A DNA stretch of 64,000 nucleotides from NCBI RefSeq assembly GCF_006716645.1, contig NZ_VFPL01000001.1:496001-560000 (forward strand), written 5' to 3'. The notes under the pieces are model-generated. The model searched no databases. It was given only the letters and a program-made list of their open reading frames with translations, and was not told the origin of the DNA. The DNA is from Arcticibacter tournemirensis. Its GTDB lineage: Bacteria; Bacteroidota; Bacteroidia; Sphingobacteriales; Sphingobacteriaceae. This document shows positions 35,382 to 43,444 of this stretch, piece by piece; position 1 is the stretch's first letter, and each line of letters begins with the position of its first letter. The position numbers and the translations under genes were made by a program.

Positions 35382-36785
35382 TCAGATCAGATACTTGTTA
35401 ATGATATCAATAATGATTTTGTTATCCTGGATTTGGGGCAGGTACTCGAACAAAATCTCATGCTTAGCGGGGTCAATTCTGAGCGCAATTTCCAGAAAGT
35501 TTAATGCTTCGTTATACTTCCCGTCAGCAAACAGGTATGCAACCATTCTGTAATATAGTTCTGCTGCATCCGGGTTATTTTTAATAGCCTCTGATATCGT
35601 TTCTGTTGCCCGGTCTAATTTTTTTTGTTCATATAAGATAGAGGAGAAATCAAGCCATGCCTCAATATCTATAGGGTTGAGTTCTAACACTTTTTCATAA
35701 GCTCTTTCTGATTCTTCCAGTCGGCCTAGTTTGTAATGAGCATCTGCTATTGCGAACCAGTAATCCGGATTTTCATCGTCGAGGGCGAGAGCTTTTTTAT
35801 AAAAGTGCAGCGACTCAAAATAACGGTCCTCGAAGTCCAGTGTAACCCCAATCCCAAACCAGGCATCTGAAAGTTTTGTATCTAACTTCACTGCCTTTTT
35901 ATAGAAAGAACGGGCTTCCTCCATATGCTCGAGCTTTTCGTAACACTCTCCAATAGCACAATAAGTGTCAGCATTGGGTGGTTCATATTCAAAAGTTTGT
36001 TTATAAACCTCTATTGCATCGGTAAACTTATCCAGATGAATAAGCGAATTACCCTTATTGAAGTAAGCCGACGCAAAGTTTTCTTTAATAAGTATCGCGT
36101 AGTCGTAGGCATCGATCGCTTTTTCAAACAAATTCAGCTTATGGTAGGCGTTACCCAGGTTATACCAGGCTGCATACGAATAAGGCTCATTATCGATGTA
36201 TTGCTTATAAAATTGAATACTTTCTTCCTGCTTATCAAGCACGTCATAGCAGAAAGCCAGCTCGTACAGAGCATCCTGATTTTCCATGTTCTGTTCAAGA
36301 CATCTTTTCAGATTCCTGATAGCACTGTCATAATCGCCGGTACTTTGATAAACGAGAGCAATCAGCAACAAGATTTCATCAGTGTTTTCGGCAAGTTCAA
36401 GTGCTTTCTCGTAGTTTTCAAGCGCTTCATCCGGCCGGTCGAGAACTTCAAATATATTACCCCTTATCAGGTAGATGTCGGCCTCAGAACGCTCAAGCAT
36501 TTCTGCTTTATCAAGCGATTCAAAAGCGCTATCAAGCTGGTTCGTAGCTACATAAAGCTGTGCCTGCTTGATAAAAAATACTGCTGCAAAAGGATGTTGA
36601 TTTACTGCATATTCTACAACCTGTAGGGCTTTTATAGGGTCGTTTTTCTCAATATAATAATCTATGATGCTTTCAAATGCCTGGGAATCAAAAAAGTACT
36701 GATCCTGATTCCGGATCATCTCTTCATATCGCTCCACTGAAAACTTTGGATCTTCAGAGAATTCAAATTCAAAATCTTCTTCCAT
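35382..36785 (-). CDS. tetratricopeptide repeat protein
   Basis: A 467-residue protein made almost wholly of TPR units, roughly from residue 40 to 450, with consensus pieces such as AWYNLGNAYHKLNLFEKAIDAYDYAI and DAWFGIGVTLDFEDRYFESLHFYKKAL. No signal peptide or catalytic domain is seen, so it is probably a cytoplasmic scaffold. The acidic N-terminus EEDFEFEFSEDPKF is conserved-looking. Neighbouring genes give no clue to its partner. A long antisense frame inside it is a shadow of the repeat composition. Confidence is high for the fold; the function is open. Confidence 0.88.
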   Translation of the reverse strand: MEEDFEFEFSEDPKFSVERYEEMIRNQDQYFFDSQAFESIIDYYIEKNDPIKALQVVEYAVNQHPFAAVFFIKQAQLYVATNQLDSAFESLDKAEMLERSEADIYLIRGNIFEVLDRPDEALENYEKALELAENTDEILLLIALVYQSTGDYDSAIRNLKRCLEQNMENQDALYELAFCYDVLDKQEESIQFYKQYIDNEPYSYAAWYNLGNAYHKLNLFEKAIDAYDYAILIKENFASAYFNKGNSLIHLDKFTDAIEVYKQTFEYEPPNADTYCAIGECYEKLEHMEEARSFYKKAVKLDTKLSDAWFGIGVTLDFEDRYFESLHFYKKALALDDENPDYWFAIADAHYKLGRLEESERAYEKVLELNPIDIEAWLDFSSILYEQKKLDRATETISEAIKNNPDAAELYYRMVAYLFADGKYNEALNFLEIALRIDPAKHEILFEYLPQIQDNKIIIDIINKYLI

Positions 36786-37207
36786 TAATATAAAATTTAA
36801 GAACGGCTTCTTTTGCAGAATGTATTAACAGAACCTTAAATCTATCCCGATTTAATTTGACATTAAGTTAGCTAATCTCGGGATCCTGTCGTTTGCTTAG
36901 TTTTCAACATCCTGGTAGAAATTGATTAAATAACTAAAAGACAGGTTTGTAACATTTTGTTTTTGTGGATAAGTTAAATTCTTCTGCGCCTTCTTTCCTT
37001 CTGATTTTAATAAATATAGCAAAAAATATTCAATTAACCATTGTGTATGTATTTTCTTCATTCGGGGATAGCGGTCATAACTTTTTATATTCTATCCCGT
37101 AAACTGATGACCGGCAAATTGTATAAGTTTGCTTTCGCCAATATCCCGATTTTTGTTCTTCAGGATATACGGTTTGCTTATATTAACGTTATAATACAAT
37201 ATTAAAT
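36786..37207. promoter_or_regulatory. 422-bp intergenic region with DnaA box and TATCCCG repeats
   Basis: The longest gene-free stretch in the window lies between divergent genes. It contains a perfect consensus DnaA box (TGTGGATAA at 36964-36972, i.e. TTATCCACA on the minus strand). TATCCCG repeats are at 36843-36851 and 37142-37150 (both TATCCCGAT) and 37093-37101 (TATCCCGTA), with inverted near-copies at 36876-36886 and 37062-37071. An AT-rich stretch lies at about 37005-37045. No RNA gene or open frame of note is seen. An origin or a regulator target is possible; neither is shown. Confidence 0.4.
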
Positions 37208-37555
37208 ATGTCACCTTCTGAAGTAAATAAAAAGTGGAGCGAGTTACAGGGAAAAATCGCCCTTGATTTTGATACCGAAAAGCCGGATATCAAGGTAATG
37301 CTTTTCCTTATCGGAGTTCAGGAACTAGGGAAAGGCCCCCGTAAGTTTTCGAAACGTCAAAAAGAAGAACTGATGCATATTGCCAACTGTCGGCTTTTCA
37401 GTGAACTTGGCTTTTATGAGCTGGAAGGCGTTGATCAGGATGGCTGGCCACATTGGAAGCTTGTGAAACAAATCCCCAGTTACACACTTCTTGAGCAGGA
37501 AATGCTTATGAAGTCGCTTATTGTTACTTATTTTGAAGACTATTTTAGAGATTAA
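37208..37555 (+). CDS. conserved hypothetical protein
   Basis: A 115-residue cytoplasmic protein with no signal peptide or known motif. It appears helical and charged (SEVNKKWSELQGKIALDFDTE, FSKRQKEELMHIANCRLFSELGFYEL) and ends in MKSLIVTYFEDYFRD. I think it belongs to a small Bacteroidota-only family but cannot name it. The gene is 26 bp upstream of the cyclophilin gene and probably shares its transcript. Confidence 0.7.
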   Translation: MSPSEVNKKWSELQGKIALDFDTEKPDIKVMLFLIGVQELGKGPRKFSKRQKEELMHIANCRLFSELGFYELEGVDQDGWPHWKLVKQIPSYTLLEQEMLMKSLIVTYFEDYFRD

Positions 37556-37581
37556 TCCTGGAAAGAAACTTACACAATCAC

Positions 37582-38364
37582 ATGCCAATGTACTACAAGC
37601 GACCTTTTGCCTTTAAACCGATTCTCATATTGTTTTTATCTTTCGTTCTGGGCAGCTCTTTTGGCGGCGATCGGAAAGAAACAGGCATTTTTGACTTTTT
37701 AAAAAAGCCACGGAATCAGTATGTCCTTATAAAAACAGATAAAGGAGAATGTATTGTCAGGCTATATAATGAAACGCCTAAGCACAGGGATAATTTTGTC
37801 AAGCTCGTAAAGAAAGGTTTTTACAACGGCACGCTGTTTCATCGGGTAATTAAATCCTTTATGATACAGGGTGGCGATCCCGATTCAAAACATGCTAAAC
37901 CCGCTCAACTGTTGGGCGAAGGCGACCTGGGTTATCAGATCCCGGCTGAATTTAACCCTGGCATTTTTCATAAGAAAGGAGTGATTGCAGCGGCGAGGGA
38001 CGATAACGCAGCAAAGTCTTCAAGCGCATCGCAGTTCTACCTGGTTCAGGGTAAAGTATATACAGACGAAGAGTTAAATGTTGTTGAAGAGAAGCGGTTA
38101 AAGGGACGTAAAATTCCGCCGGCCCAGAGGCAGATATATAAAACGATTGGAGGGACTCCTTTCCTTGATCAGAATTATACGGTATACGGCGAAATCGTAA
38201 AAGGAATTGAGATGGTTGACTCAGTTGCTTCTGTTCCAACCGACGGTAACGACCGTCCTCTTAGTGATATTAGCATTCAAATGAGACTGCTTAAAAGGAA
38301 GGAAATAAAGAAATTGGAAAAGGAACTGGCTCAAGAGAACTTCAGAAAAAAGCTGATCATGTGA
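37582..38364 (+). CDS. cyclophilin-type peptidyl-prolyl isomerase
   Basis: A 260-residue peptidyl-prolyl cis-trans isomerase. An N-terminal hydrophobic segment (about 10-28) suggests export or membrane anchoring. The cyclophilin domain runs from about 45 to 240: TPKHRDNFVKLVKKGFYNGTLFHRVIKSFMIQGGDP, SSASQFYLVQGK and FLDQNYTVYGEIVKGIEMVD. The Arg of FHRV, Gln of FMIQGGD and SQFY are the usual active-site residues. An insertion of about 30 basic residues (VEEKRLKGRKIPPAQRQ) between the last strands is common in Bacteroidota homologues. The C-terminus is a charged helix. It probably folds periplasmic proteins. Confidence 0.92.
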   Translation: MPMYYKRPFAFKPILILFLSFVLGSSFGGDRKETGIFDFLKKPRNQYVLIKTDKGECIVRLYNETPKHRDNFVKLVKKGFYNGTLFHRVIKSFMIQGGDPDSKHAKPAQLLGEGDLGYQIPAEFNPGIFHKKGVIAAARDDNAAKSSSASQFYLVQGKVYTDEELNVVEEKRLKGRKIPPAQRQIYKTIGGTPFLDQNYTVYGEIVKGIEMVDSVASVPTDGNDRPLSDISIQMRLLKRKEIKKLEKELAQENFRKKLIM

Positions 38365-38470
38365 TAACGGGAAACCGTGCACTTGTGAAAAACTACGATT
38401 TTGCCGGCAGCCTGCGGCAGATTTATAAATAAGGCTTATACAGCTCTCTTATCATCAACGATTACGAATA

Positions 38471-39238
38471 ATGAAGATAATTACGTATAATGTAAACGGA
38501 ATCCGATCAGCTCTCGGAAAGAACTGGCTCAGCTGGTTACAGGCAGCAGATCCGGATGTCGTTTGTTTGCAGGAGATAAAAGCGTCACCCGAACAGCTTA
38601 CCGATTTGTTTCTTTTGGAACAGCTTGGTTATGAACATTACTGGTACCCTGCGCAAAAGAAAGGGTATAGCGGAACTGCTATTTTAACAAAGAGAACTCC
38701 CCGTCATGTCGAATATGGTTGCGGGCACTGCGACTACGATTTTGAGGGGCGAATGATAAGGGTCGACTTTGACGATGTTTCGGTAATGAGTACCTATTTC
38801 CCTTCAGGATCGAGCGGCGACATCAGGCAGGAGTTCAAATATCGCTTTCTCGACGATTTCCAGTGCTATATTGATCAGTTAAAAGGGGAATATCCCCGAT
38901 TGGTAATATCAGGAGATTATAATATTTGTCATAAGCCTATAGATATACACAATCCCAAGTCGAACGCCAATTCTTCAGGATTTCTCCCTGCCGAACGCGA
39001 ATGGATGGAGAACTTTATCAATACCGGTTTTATTGATAGTTTCAGGTTTTTTAATCCCGACCCTCATCATTATACGTGGTGGAGCTTCAGGGCAGGGGCC
39101 AGGAAGAAAAATTTGGGCTGGCGTATCGATTACAATATGGTGAGCAGCGAGCTTGAGTCAAAACTCAAAAGATCTTCAATTCTTTGCGATGCAGTTCATT
39201 CTGATCACTGCCCCGTGCTGCTGGAATTGGAAATGTAA
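38471..39238 (+). CDS. xth: exodeoxyribonuclease III
   Basis: A 255-residue ExoIII/AP-endonuclease of the EEP superfamily, for base-excision repair. Metal and catalytic motifs are TYNVNGIRSALGKNW (Asn), VCLQEIKAS (Glu), WYPAQKKGYSGTAILTK (Tyr region), SGDYNICHKPIDIHNPK (Asp/Asn), WRIDYNMVS (Asp) and VHSDHCPVLLEL (terminal Asp-His). Length is normal. A 106-bp gap separates it from the cyclophilin gene, and it converges with the cyclo-ligase gene 16 bp away. Confidence 0.95.
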   Translation: MKIITYNVNGIRSALGKNWLSWLQAADPDVVCLQEIKASPEQLTDLFLLEQLGYEHYWYPAQKKGYSGTAILTKRTPRHVEYGCGHCDYDFEGRMIRVDFDDVSVMSTYFPSGSSGDIRQEFKYRFLDDFQCYIDQLKGEYPRLVISGDYNICHKPIDIHNPKSNANSSGFLPAEREWMENFINTGFIDSFRFFNPDPHHYTWWSFRAGARKKNLGWRIDYNMVSSELESKLKRSSILCDAVHSDHCPVLLELEM

Positions 39239-39254
39239 CCGAAGAGCCGGAGTT

Positions 39255-39830
39255 TTAATGCTTTCCGAAGCTCCAGATCTTGTCTGGTGTAATGCACAAA
39301 TCCAACGGGATATCGTGATCTTCTGCTTCTATGCTTTCTTCAGGAGGAAAGAAAGAAACGCCAGCTTTTATTATACCCGGCTTGCATTCGGAGAGGAAGC
39401 GGTCATAAAAGCCTTTTCCATAGCCCAGGCGGTTTCCCTCCCGGTCAAAGGCCAGAAGGGGAATAATTACCATATCAATAAGCCCGGGAGAGATCTCTTC
39501 CCCTTGCTCAGGCTCTGTTATGCCCCAGGCATTCATCGATAAGGGAGTTTCTTCCAGCCACAGAATATGGCGGAGGGTATATTTTTTCAAATCGCTTTTA
39601 GGCAAGACCAGAGAAATACCAGGATATTGCTCCCGTATTTTTTTTACCAGAAGAAGACTGTTGAACTCGTGCTTCCCCACCATGGGATAGAATAGGTGCA
39701 GATACTTTATTCCTGATAGAGAAAGCAATGAAAATTGGCGTACTATGGCTATACTCAGGCTGTCAACATCGCCGGGGCTAAGCTCATTTCGTTTTTGTTC
39801 GTACCATTTTCTCAGGTGCTGCTTGTCCAT
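39255..39830 (-). CDS. 5-formyltetrahydrofolate cyclo-ligase
   Basis: A 191-residue FTHFS (MTHFS/YgfA) enzyme, which turns 5-formyl-THF into 5,10-methenyl-THF using ATP. Motifs are LRKWYEQKRNELS near the start, a substrate loop YPMVGKHEFNSLLL, LVLPKSDLKKYTLRHI, and the nucleotide-binding LLAFDREGNRLGYGKGFYDRFL. It follows efp but is cut off from it by a terminator, so it probably has its own promoter. Confidence 0.93.
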   Translation of the reverse strand: MDKQHLRKWYEQKRNELSPGDVDSLSIAIVRQFSLLSLSGIKYLHLFYPMVGKHEFNSLLLVKKIREQYPGISLVLPKSDLKKYTLRHILWLEETPLSMNAWGITEPEQGEEISPGLIDMVIIPLLAFDREGNRLGYGKGFYDRFLSECKPGIIKAGVSFFPPEESIEAEDHDIPLDLCITPDKIWSFGKH

Positions 39831-39840
39831 ATTAGAAACA

Positions 39841-39874
39841 AAAAACGGTCTTAAATACCATTAAGACCGTTTTC
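39841..39874 (-). terminator. intrinsic terminator of efp
   Basis: Stem AACGGTCTTAA/TTAAGACCGTT with flanking A and T runs, read on the minus strand 26 bp after the efp stop and 11 bp before the next start codon. Confidence 0.8.
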
Positions 39875-39899
39875 AAATCAAAACTTTATATAACGGGGA

Positions 39900-40460
39900 T
39901 TATTTTACACGTTCTATATATTCACCAGTGGTAGTGTCAACTCTAACCTTTTCACCCTGGTTTATAAACAAAGGAACACGGATCTCAACGCCTGTTTCTA
40001 CCGTAGCATATTTTAATGCGTTAGTAGAAGTGTCGCCCTTAACAGCTGGCTCTGTGTAGGTAATTTCCAACTCAACACTTGCCGGAGCTTTAGCCATTAT
40101 AGGTTCATCGCTTTCGAAAGCAACAACGACGTTCATCCCTTCTTTCATGAATTTAGCAGCCTCTCCGAATAGGAATTTTGGAATATTGTATTGTTCGTAA
40201 GTGCTGTTATCCATCACAACGAAGAAATCTCCGTCCTCATAAAGGTACTGATAATCATTCGTTTCCACTCTGCAAATCTCGACTTCTTCATCGGTACGGA
40301 AGCGATATTCTACAAGTTTGCCCGTTTTAACGTTGCGCATCCTGGCCTGATAAAAAGCGCGGAGGTTGCCGGGGGTCCGGTGTATAAACTCCTCTACCGT
40401 TACCAATTCACCATTAAAACGCAAGATATTGCCATTTTTTATGTCCGAAGCTTTTGCCAT
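39900..40460 (-). CDS. efp: translation elongation factor P
   Basis: A 186-residue EF-P, which relieves ribosome stalling at polyproline. Three domains are visible: KOW-like (about 3-62), OB central (about 65-128) and C-terminal OB (about 130-186, ending GEKVRVDTTTGEYIERVK). The loop tip at the post-translational-modification position reads EFIHRTPGNLRAFYQAR. The residue equivalent to the modified Lys/Arg lies between PG and the following basic residues; here PGNLRAF offers no Lys directly at the tip, as in several Bacteroidota EF-P proteins. An exact -7 box precedes it. Confidence 0.95.
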   Translation of the reverse strand: MAKASDIKNGNILRFNGELVTVEEFIHRTPGNLRAFYQARMRNVKTGKLVEYRFRTDEEVEICRVETNDYQYLYEDGDFFVVMDNSTYEQYNIPKFLFGEAAKFMKEGMNVVVAFESDEPIMAKAPASVELEITYTEPAVKGDTSTNALKYATVETGVEIRVPLFINQGEKVRVDTTTGEYIERVK

Positions 40461-40484
40461 ACAAATTTCTTAGGTTACTAAAGC

Positions 40485-40492
40485 CAAAGATA
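40485..40492 (-). promoter_or_regulatory. efp -7 promoter box
   Basis: TATCTTTG on the minus strand fits TAnnTTTG exactly and ends 24 bp before the efp ATG. The TTTG further upstream is closer than the usual 19-21 bp, so only the -7 element is claimed. Confidence 0.45.
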
Positions 40493-40550
40493 AAATATTT
40501 TTTCCAAAAGAATGGCCGGGGTAATACATCCCCATGCCCACGCAGGGACA

Positions 40551-41183
40551 TTACAGATGATCAGGGTTTTTGTAATTGCTGATATGGATATGCCGCTCAC
40601 AGTAAGCATACTCATATTCCTGATTGGAGCAGACAATGAGGGTTCTTCCCTTTGTAAAATCTTCTATCAACGTATTATACCATTTAATTCCCTGGCTATC
40701 CAGGTTGGAAGCAGGTTCGTCCAAAAGCAGAACCGGGGTATCAGAACAAAAGGCCAGGGCAAGTTTAGTACGTTGTTTCATTCCGGAAGAAAAATGCTTA
40801 ACCGCTTTATTTCTTGATTTTTCGAAGCCCAGCAGGTCTATCACAGAATCTTTACTAAGTTGATTAAGGTAACGTTTAAAGCCAAAATGGAAATCGAGAA
40901 GTTCGGATAACGTAAATTCCTCAATAAGTTCCATATAAGGAGCTGCCATGCTGATATGGCTGTAGACAGAATCGGTATCTATTGAATTAGATGTGTTCCA
41001 ATAAGTAACCTTTCCTTCAGATGGGCTAAGGTTGCCGGAAACAATCTGTAAAAGCGTAGACTTTCCCGAACCATTAGGACCTAATACAGCATATGTCTTA
41101 CCTTCCTCGAAAGTGTAATCTATTCCTCTGAAGATCCACTCCCGGTTAAAGCGCCGGCCAATGTGTTCCAGTTTTATTTCCAT
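40551..41183 (-). CDS. ABC transporter ATP-binding protein
   Basis: A 210-residue ABC ATPase. Walker A is GPNGSGKST (about 35-43), the Q-loop region HISMAAPYMELIEEFTL, signature FSSGMKQRTKLALAF, Walker B VLLLDEPASNLD, and the switch position ICSNQEYEYAY has Asn-Gln instead of the usual His, as seen in some CcmA-like ATPases. Small size and sequence style are CcmA/exporter-like, but no permease is adjacent. The transported substrate is unknown. It lies 57 bp after lpxA. Confidence 0.9.
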   Translation of the reverse strand: MEIKLEHIGRRFNREWIFRGIDYTFEEGKTYAVLGPNGSGKSTLLQIVSGNLSPSEGKVTYWNTSNSIDTDSVYSHISMAAPYMELIEEFTLSELLDFHFGFKRYLNQLSKDSVIDLLGFEKSRNKAVKHFSSGMKQRTKLALAFCSDTPVLLLDEPASNLDSQGIKWYNTLIEDFTKGRTLIVCSNQEYEYAYCERHIHISNYKNPDHL

Positions 41184-41240
41184 CAGAAAGTTTTAAGGCG
41201 GTCCACACTTATCCGGCACACAAGATAGCTTCTGTGGCTG

Positions 41241-42023
41241 TTAAGCCCCACTAAAGCCCTTCATGATCCCACGGTTGGAATTCCTTATGAAATCTAATAT
41301 CTCGTCTCTTATTTCGGTTGGTTGATGCTCTGCTTCAATAATATCTAAAGCTGTACCAATATTATACTTCTTAACGAACAGGGTCCTGTAAATATCTTGT
41401 ATCTCATTGATCTGTTCAGAAGAATAACCTCTGCGGCGTAGCCCTACTGAATTTATACCGACGTAGGACAGAGGCTCTCTTGCAGCCTTAACGTAAGGAG
41501 GAACATCTTTTCTTACCAGAGAACCACCGGTGATGAAAGCGTGGGAACCTACTTTGCAAAACTGATGAATAGCAACAAGGCCTGCGAGTACAACATAGTC
41601 GCCTATAGTAATATGGCCGGCAAGGGTTGTACTGTTTGAGAATATACAGTTATCGCCAACTTCGCAGTCGTGCGCAATATGGCAGTATGCCTGAATCAGG
41701 CAATTTTTGCCCACAACCGTTTTCCATTTATCTTTAGTACCCCTGTTGATGGTTACACATTCGCGGATCGTCGTATTATCGCCAATTTCAGCGGTTGTTT
41801 CTTCGCCTGCAAACTTGAGATCCTGAGGTATTGCCGAAATAACAGCTCCCGGAAAGATACGGCAGTTTTTGCCAATGCGGGCGCCGTCCATGATAGTCAC
41901 GTTCGGACCTATCCAGGTTCCTTCGCCGATTTCAACGTTCTTATTAATAGTAACAAAGGGTTCAATAACAACGTTGTCGGCAATTTTTGCCTGGGGATGA
42001 ATATATGCTAAGGGTTGGATCAT
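41241..42023 (-). CDS. lpxA: UDP-N-acetylglucosamine acyltransferase
   Basis: A 260-residue LpxA, first enzyme of lipid A synthesis, which puts a hydroxyacyl chain on UDP-GlcNAc. The left-handed beta-helix hexapeptide repeats fill about 1-185 (IHPQAKIADNVVIEPFVTINKNVEIGEG). The catalytic His is in YCHIAHDCEVGDN, and AGLVAIHQFCKVGSHAFITGGS follows. The C-terminal helical part (GLRRRGYSSEQINEI) is typical. Its ATG overlaps the stop of lpxC/fabZ by 4 bp (ATGA), so translation is coupled. Confidence 0.96.
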   Translation of the reverse strand: MIQPLAYIHPQAKIADNVVIEPFVTINKNVEIGEGTWIGPNVTIMDGARIGKNCRIFPGAVISAIPQDLKFAGEETTAEIGDNTTIRECVTINRGTKDKWKTVVGKNCLIQAYCHIAHDCEVGDNCIFSNSTTLAGHITIGDYVVLAGLVAIHQFCKVGSHAFITGGSLVRKDVPPYVKAAREPLSYVGINSVGLRRRGYSSEQINEIQDIYRTLFVKKYNIGTALDIIEAEHQPTEIRDEILDFIRNSNRGIMKGFSGA

Positions 42024-43441
42024 TCTTCTGTATTTTTAACTTTAACAATTTGGGCCATGAGTTCGGCCTCTACCACAACTTTTTCTCCAACCATACCTAT
42101 TCCCTTCATCTGGGCTATGCCCCGACGGATAGGGGTAATAAGGTCGCATCTGAAAATTACTGTATCGCCCGGCGTAACCTGCGCTTTGAATCTGGCATTT
42201 TCAATCTTTAAAAAGAGCGTAAGCCAGTTCTCGGGATCGGGTACCGTATTTAAAACGAGGATTCCTCCGGTTTGTGCCATTGCCTCAATTTGAAGTACTC
42301 CTGGAAAAATAGGAGAACCTGGAAAATGGCCCTTGAAAAACTCTTCGTTCATTGTGACGTTCTTCACGCCAACCACATGGTTTTTCGTTAGTTCAATGAT
42401 CTTGTCAATCATTAAAAACGGTTGCCTGTGGGGCAGAATATTCATAATCTGAACGGTATCGTAAACAGGAGGAGTGGTAGGATCATATACCTTCACTGTT
42501 TTTTTACTGCGTTCTTTTTTTATCTGAGCCTTGATTTTCTTCGCAAAGGCAACATTTGCAGCATGACCTGGTCTGGCAGCCATAATATGGCCTTTTAAAG
42601 GAACCCCTACAAGCGCCAGGTCGCCAATCATATCTAATAATTTGTGCCTTGCCGGTTCATTCTGATGGCGGAGTTCAATATTGTTTAAAATACCTTCGCG
42701 GGCAACATCGATATCTTCGCGGTTGAAGAGAGTGGCCAGATGTTTTAACTCTTCTTTACTAACTTCCTTATCCACCACCACAATGGCGTTGTTTAAATCG
42801 CCCCCCTTGATGAGGTTGTGCTCAAGCAGCATTTCAAGTTCGTGAAGAAAGCAAAAAGTACGGCTCGACGAAATCTCTTTTTTGAACTCCGATATGCTGG
42901 TGATGGCAGCATGCTGACTGCCAAGTACAGGCGAGTTATAGTCAATCATGCATGTAAAGCGATAGTCTTCTTCGAGGGGCATCGCCACCATTTCAACACG
43001 ACGGTCGGGTTCTGTATAATGAATGTTATATGGAATGTGATAATACTCTCTTTCGGCTTCCTGCTCAATAATTCCGGTTCTCTCAAAAGCTTCTATGAAT
43101 TCAATGGAACTTCCGTCCATTATTGCTGTTTCAGGCCCATCAAGCTCGATCAGTACATTATCAATCTGAGCCCCAACAAGAGCCGCGAGAACATGCTCAA
43201 CGGTACTTACGCTGGCGCCGTTCTGTGAAATAGTTGTTCCTCTTGAAGTATCCGTAACATTGTCTACGTCAGCTTCAATAACTGGCTGACCTTGTATATC
43301 GACTCTTTTAAACTTATACCCATGATTTTCGGGAGCCGGTTTAAAGGTCATATTTACAGGTTGTCCTGTATGCAATCCGGTTCCTGAAACAGTTATTTCA
43401 CTCTTTATAGTTCTTTGTTTAACATTCATGTCCTGATGCAT
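42020..43441 (-). CDS. lpxC/fabZ: LpxC-FabZ bifunctional enzyme
   Basis: A 473-residue natural fusion of UDP-3-O-acyl-GlcNAc deacetylase (about 5-310) and hydroxyacyl-ACP dehydratase (about 325-470). In LpxC the zinc His of STVEHVLAAL, the MDGSSIEFI block and the HKLLDMIGDLAL zinc His/Asp are visible. In FabZ there are ILPHRQPFLMIDKI, the catalytic His in FKGHFPGSPIFPG and the Glu in QIEAMAQTGG. The fusion is well known in Bacteroidota and links lipid A and fatty-acid synthesis. The first ATG is used; an ATG four codons later (43429) is equally possible. It starts 3 bp after lpxD. Confidence 0.96.
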   Translation of the reverse strand: MHQDMNVKQRTIKSEITVSGTGLHTGQPVNMTFKPAPENHGYKFKRVDIQGQPVIEADVDNVTDTSRGTTISQNGASVSTVEHVLAALVGAQIDNVLIELDGPETAIMDGSSIEFIEAFERTGIIEQEAEREYYHIPYNIHYTEPDRRVEMVAMPLEEDYRFTCMIDYNSPVLGSQHAAITSISEFKKEISSSRTFCFLHELEMLLEHNLIKGGDLNNAIVVVDKEVSKEELKHLATLFNREDIDVAREGILNNIELRHQNEPARHKLLDMIGDLALVGVPLKGHIMAARPGHAANVAFAKKIKAQIKKERSKKTVKVYDPTTPPVYDTVQIMNILPHRQPFLMIDKIIELTKNHVVGVKNVTMNEEFFKGHFPGSPIFPGVLQIEAMAQTGGILVLNTVPDPENWLTLFLKIENARFKAQVTPGDTVIFRCDLITPIRRGIAQMKGIGMVGEKVVVEAELMAQIVKVKNTEE

Positions 43442-43444
43442 GTA

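Noticed and set aside
35925-36626. 233-codon rightward open frame inside the TPR gene
   Set aside because: It is antisense to the repeat-rich TPR gene, has no ribosome site or family features, and mirrors the codon pattern of the repeats.
38365-38470. GC-rich CTGCCGGCAGCCTGCGGCAG-like pairing after the cyclophilin gene
   Set aside because: The pairing is imperfect and has no T run, so it is not called a terminator.
40551-41183. ABC ATPase as part of a transporter operon
   Set aside because: No permease lies on either side, so no substrate or system is assigned.
42020-43441. LpxC joined to FabZ as a possible assembly artefact or novel fusion
   Set aside because: This fusion is standard in Bacteroidota and both halves are complete.
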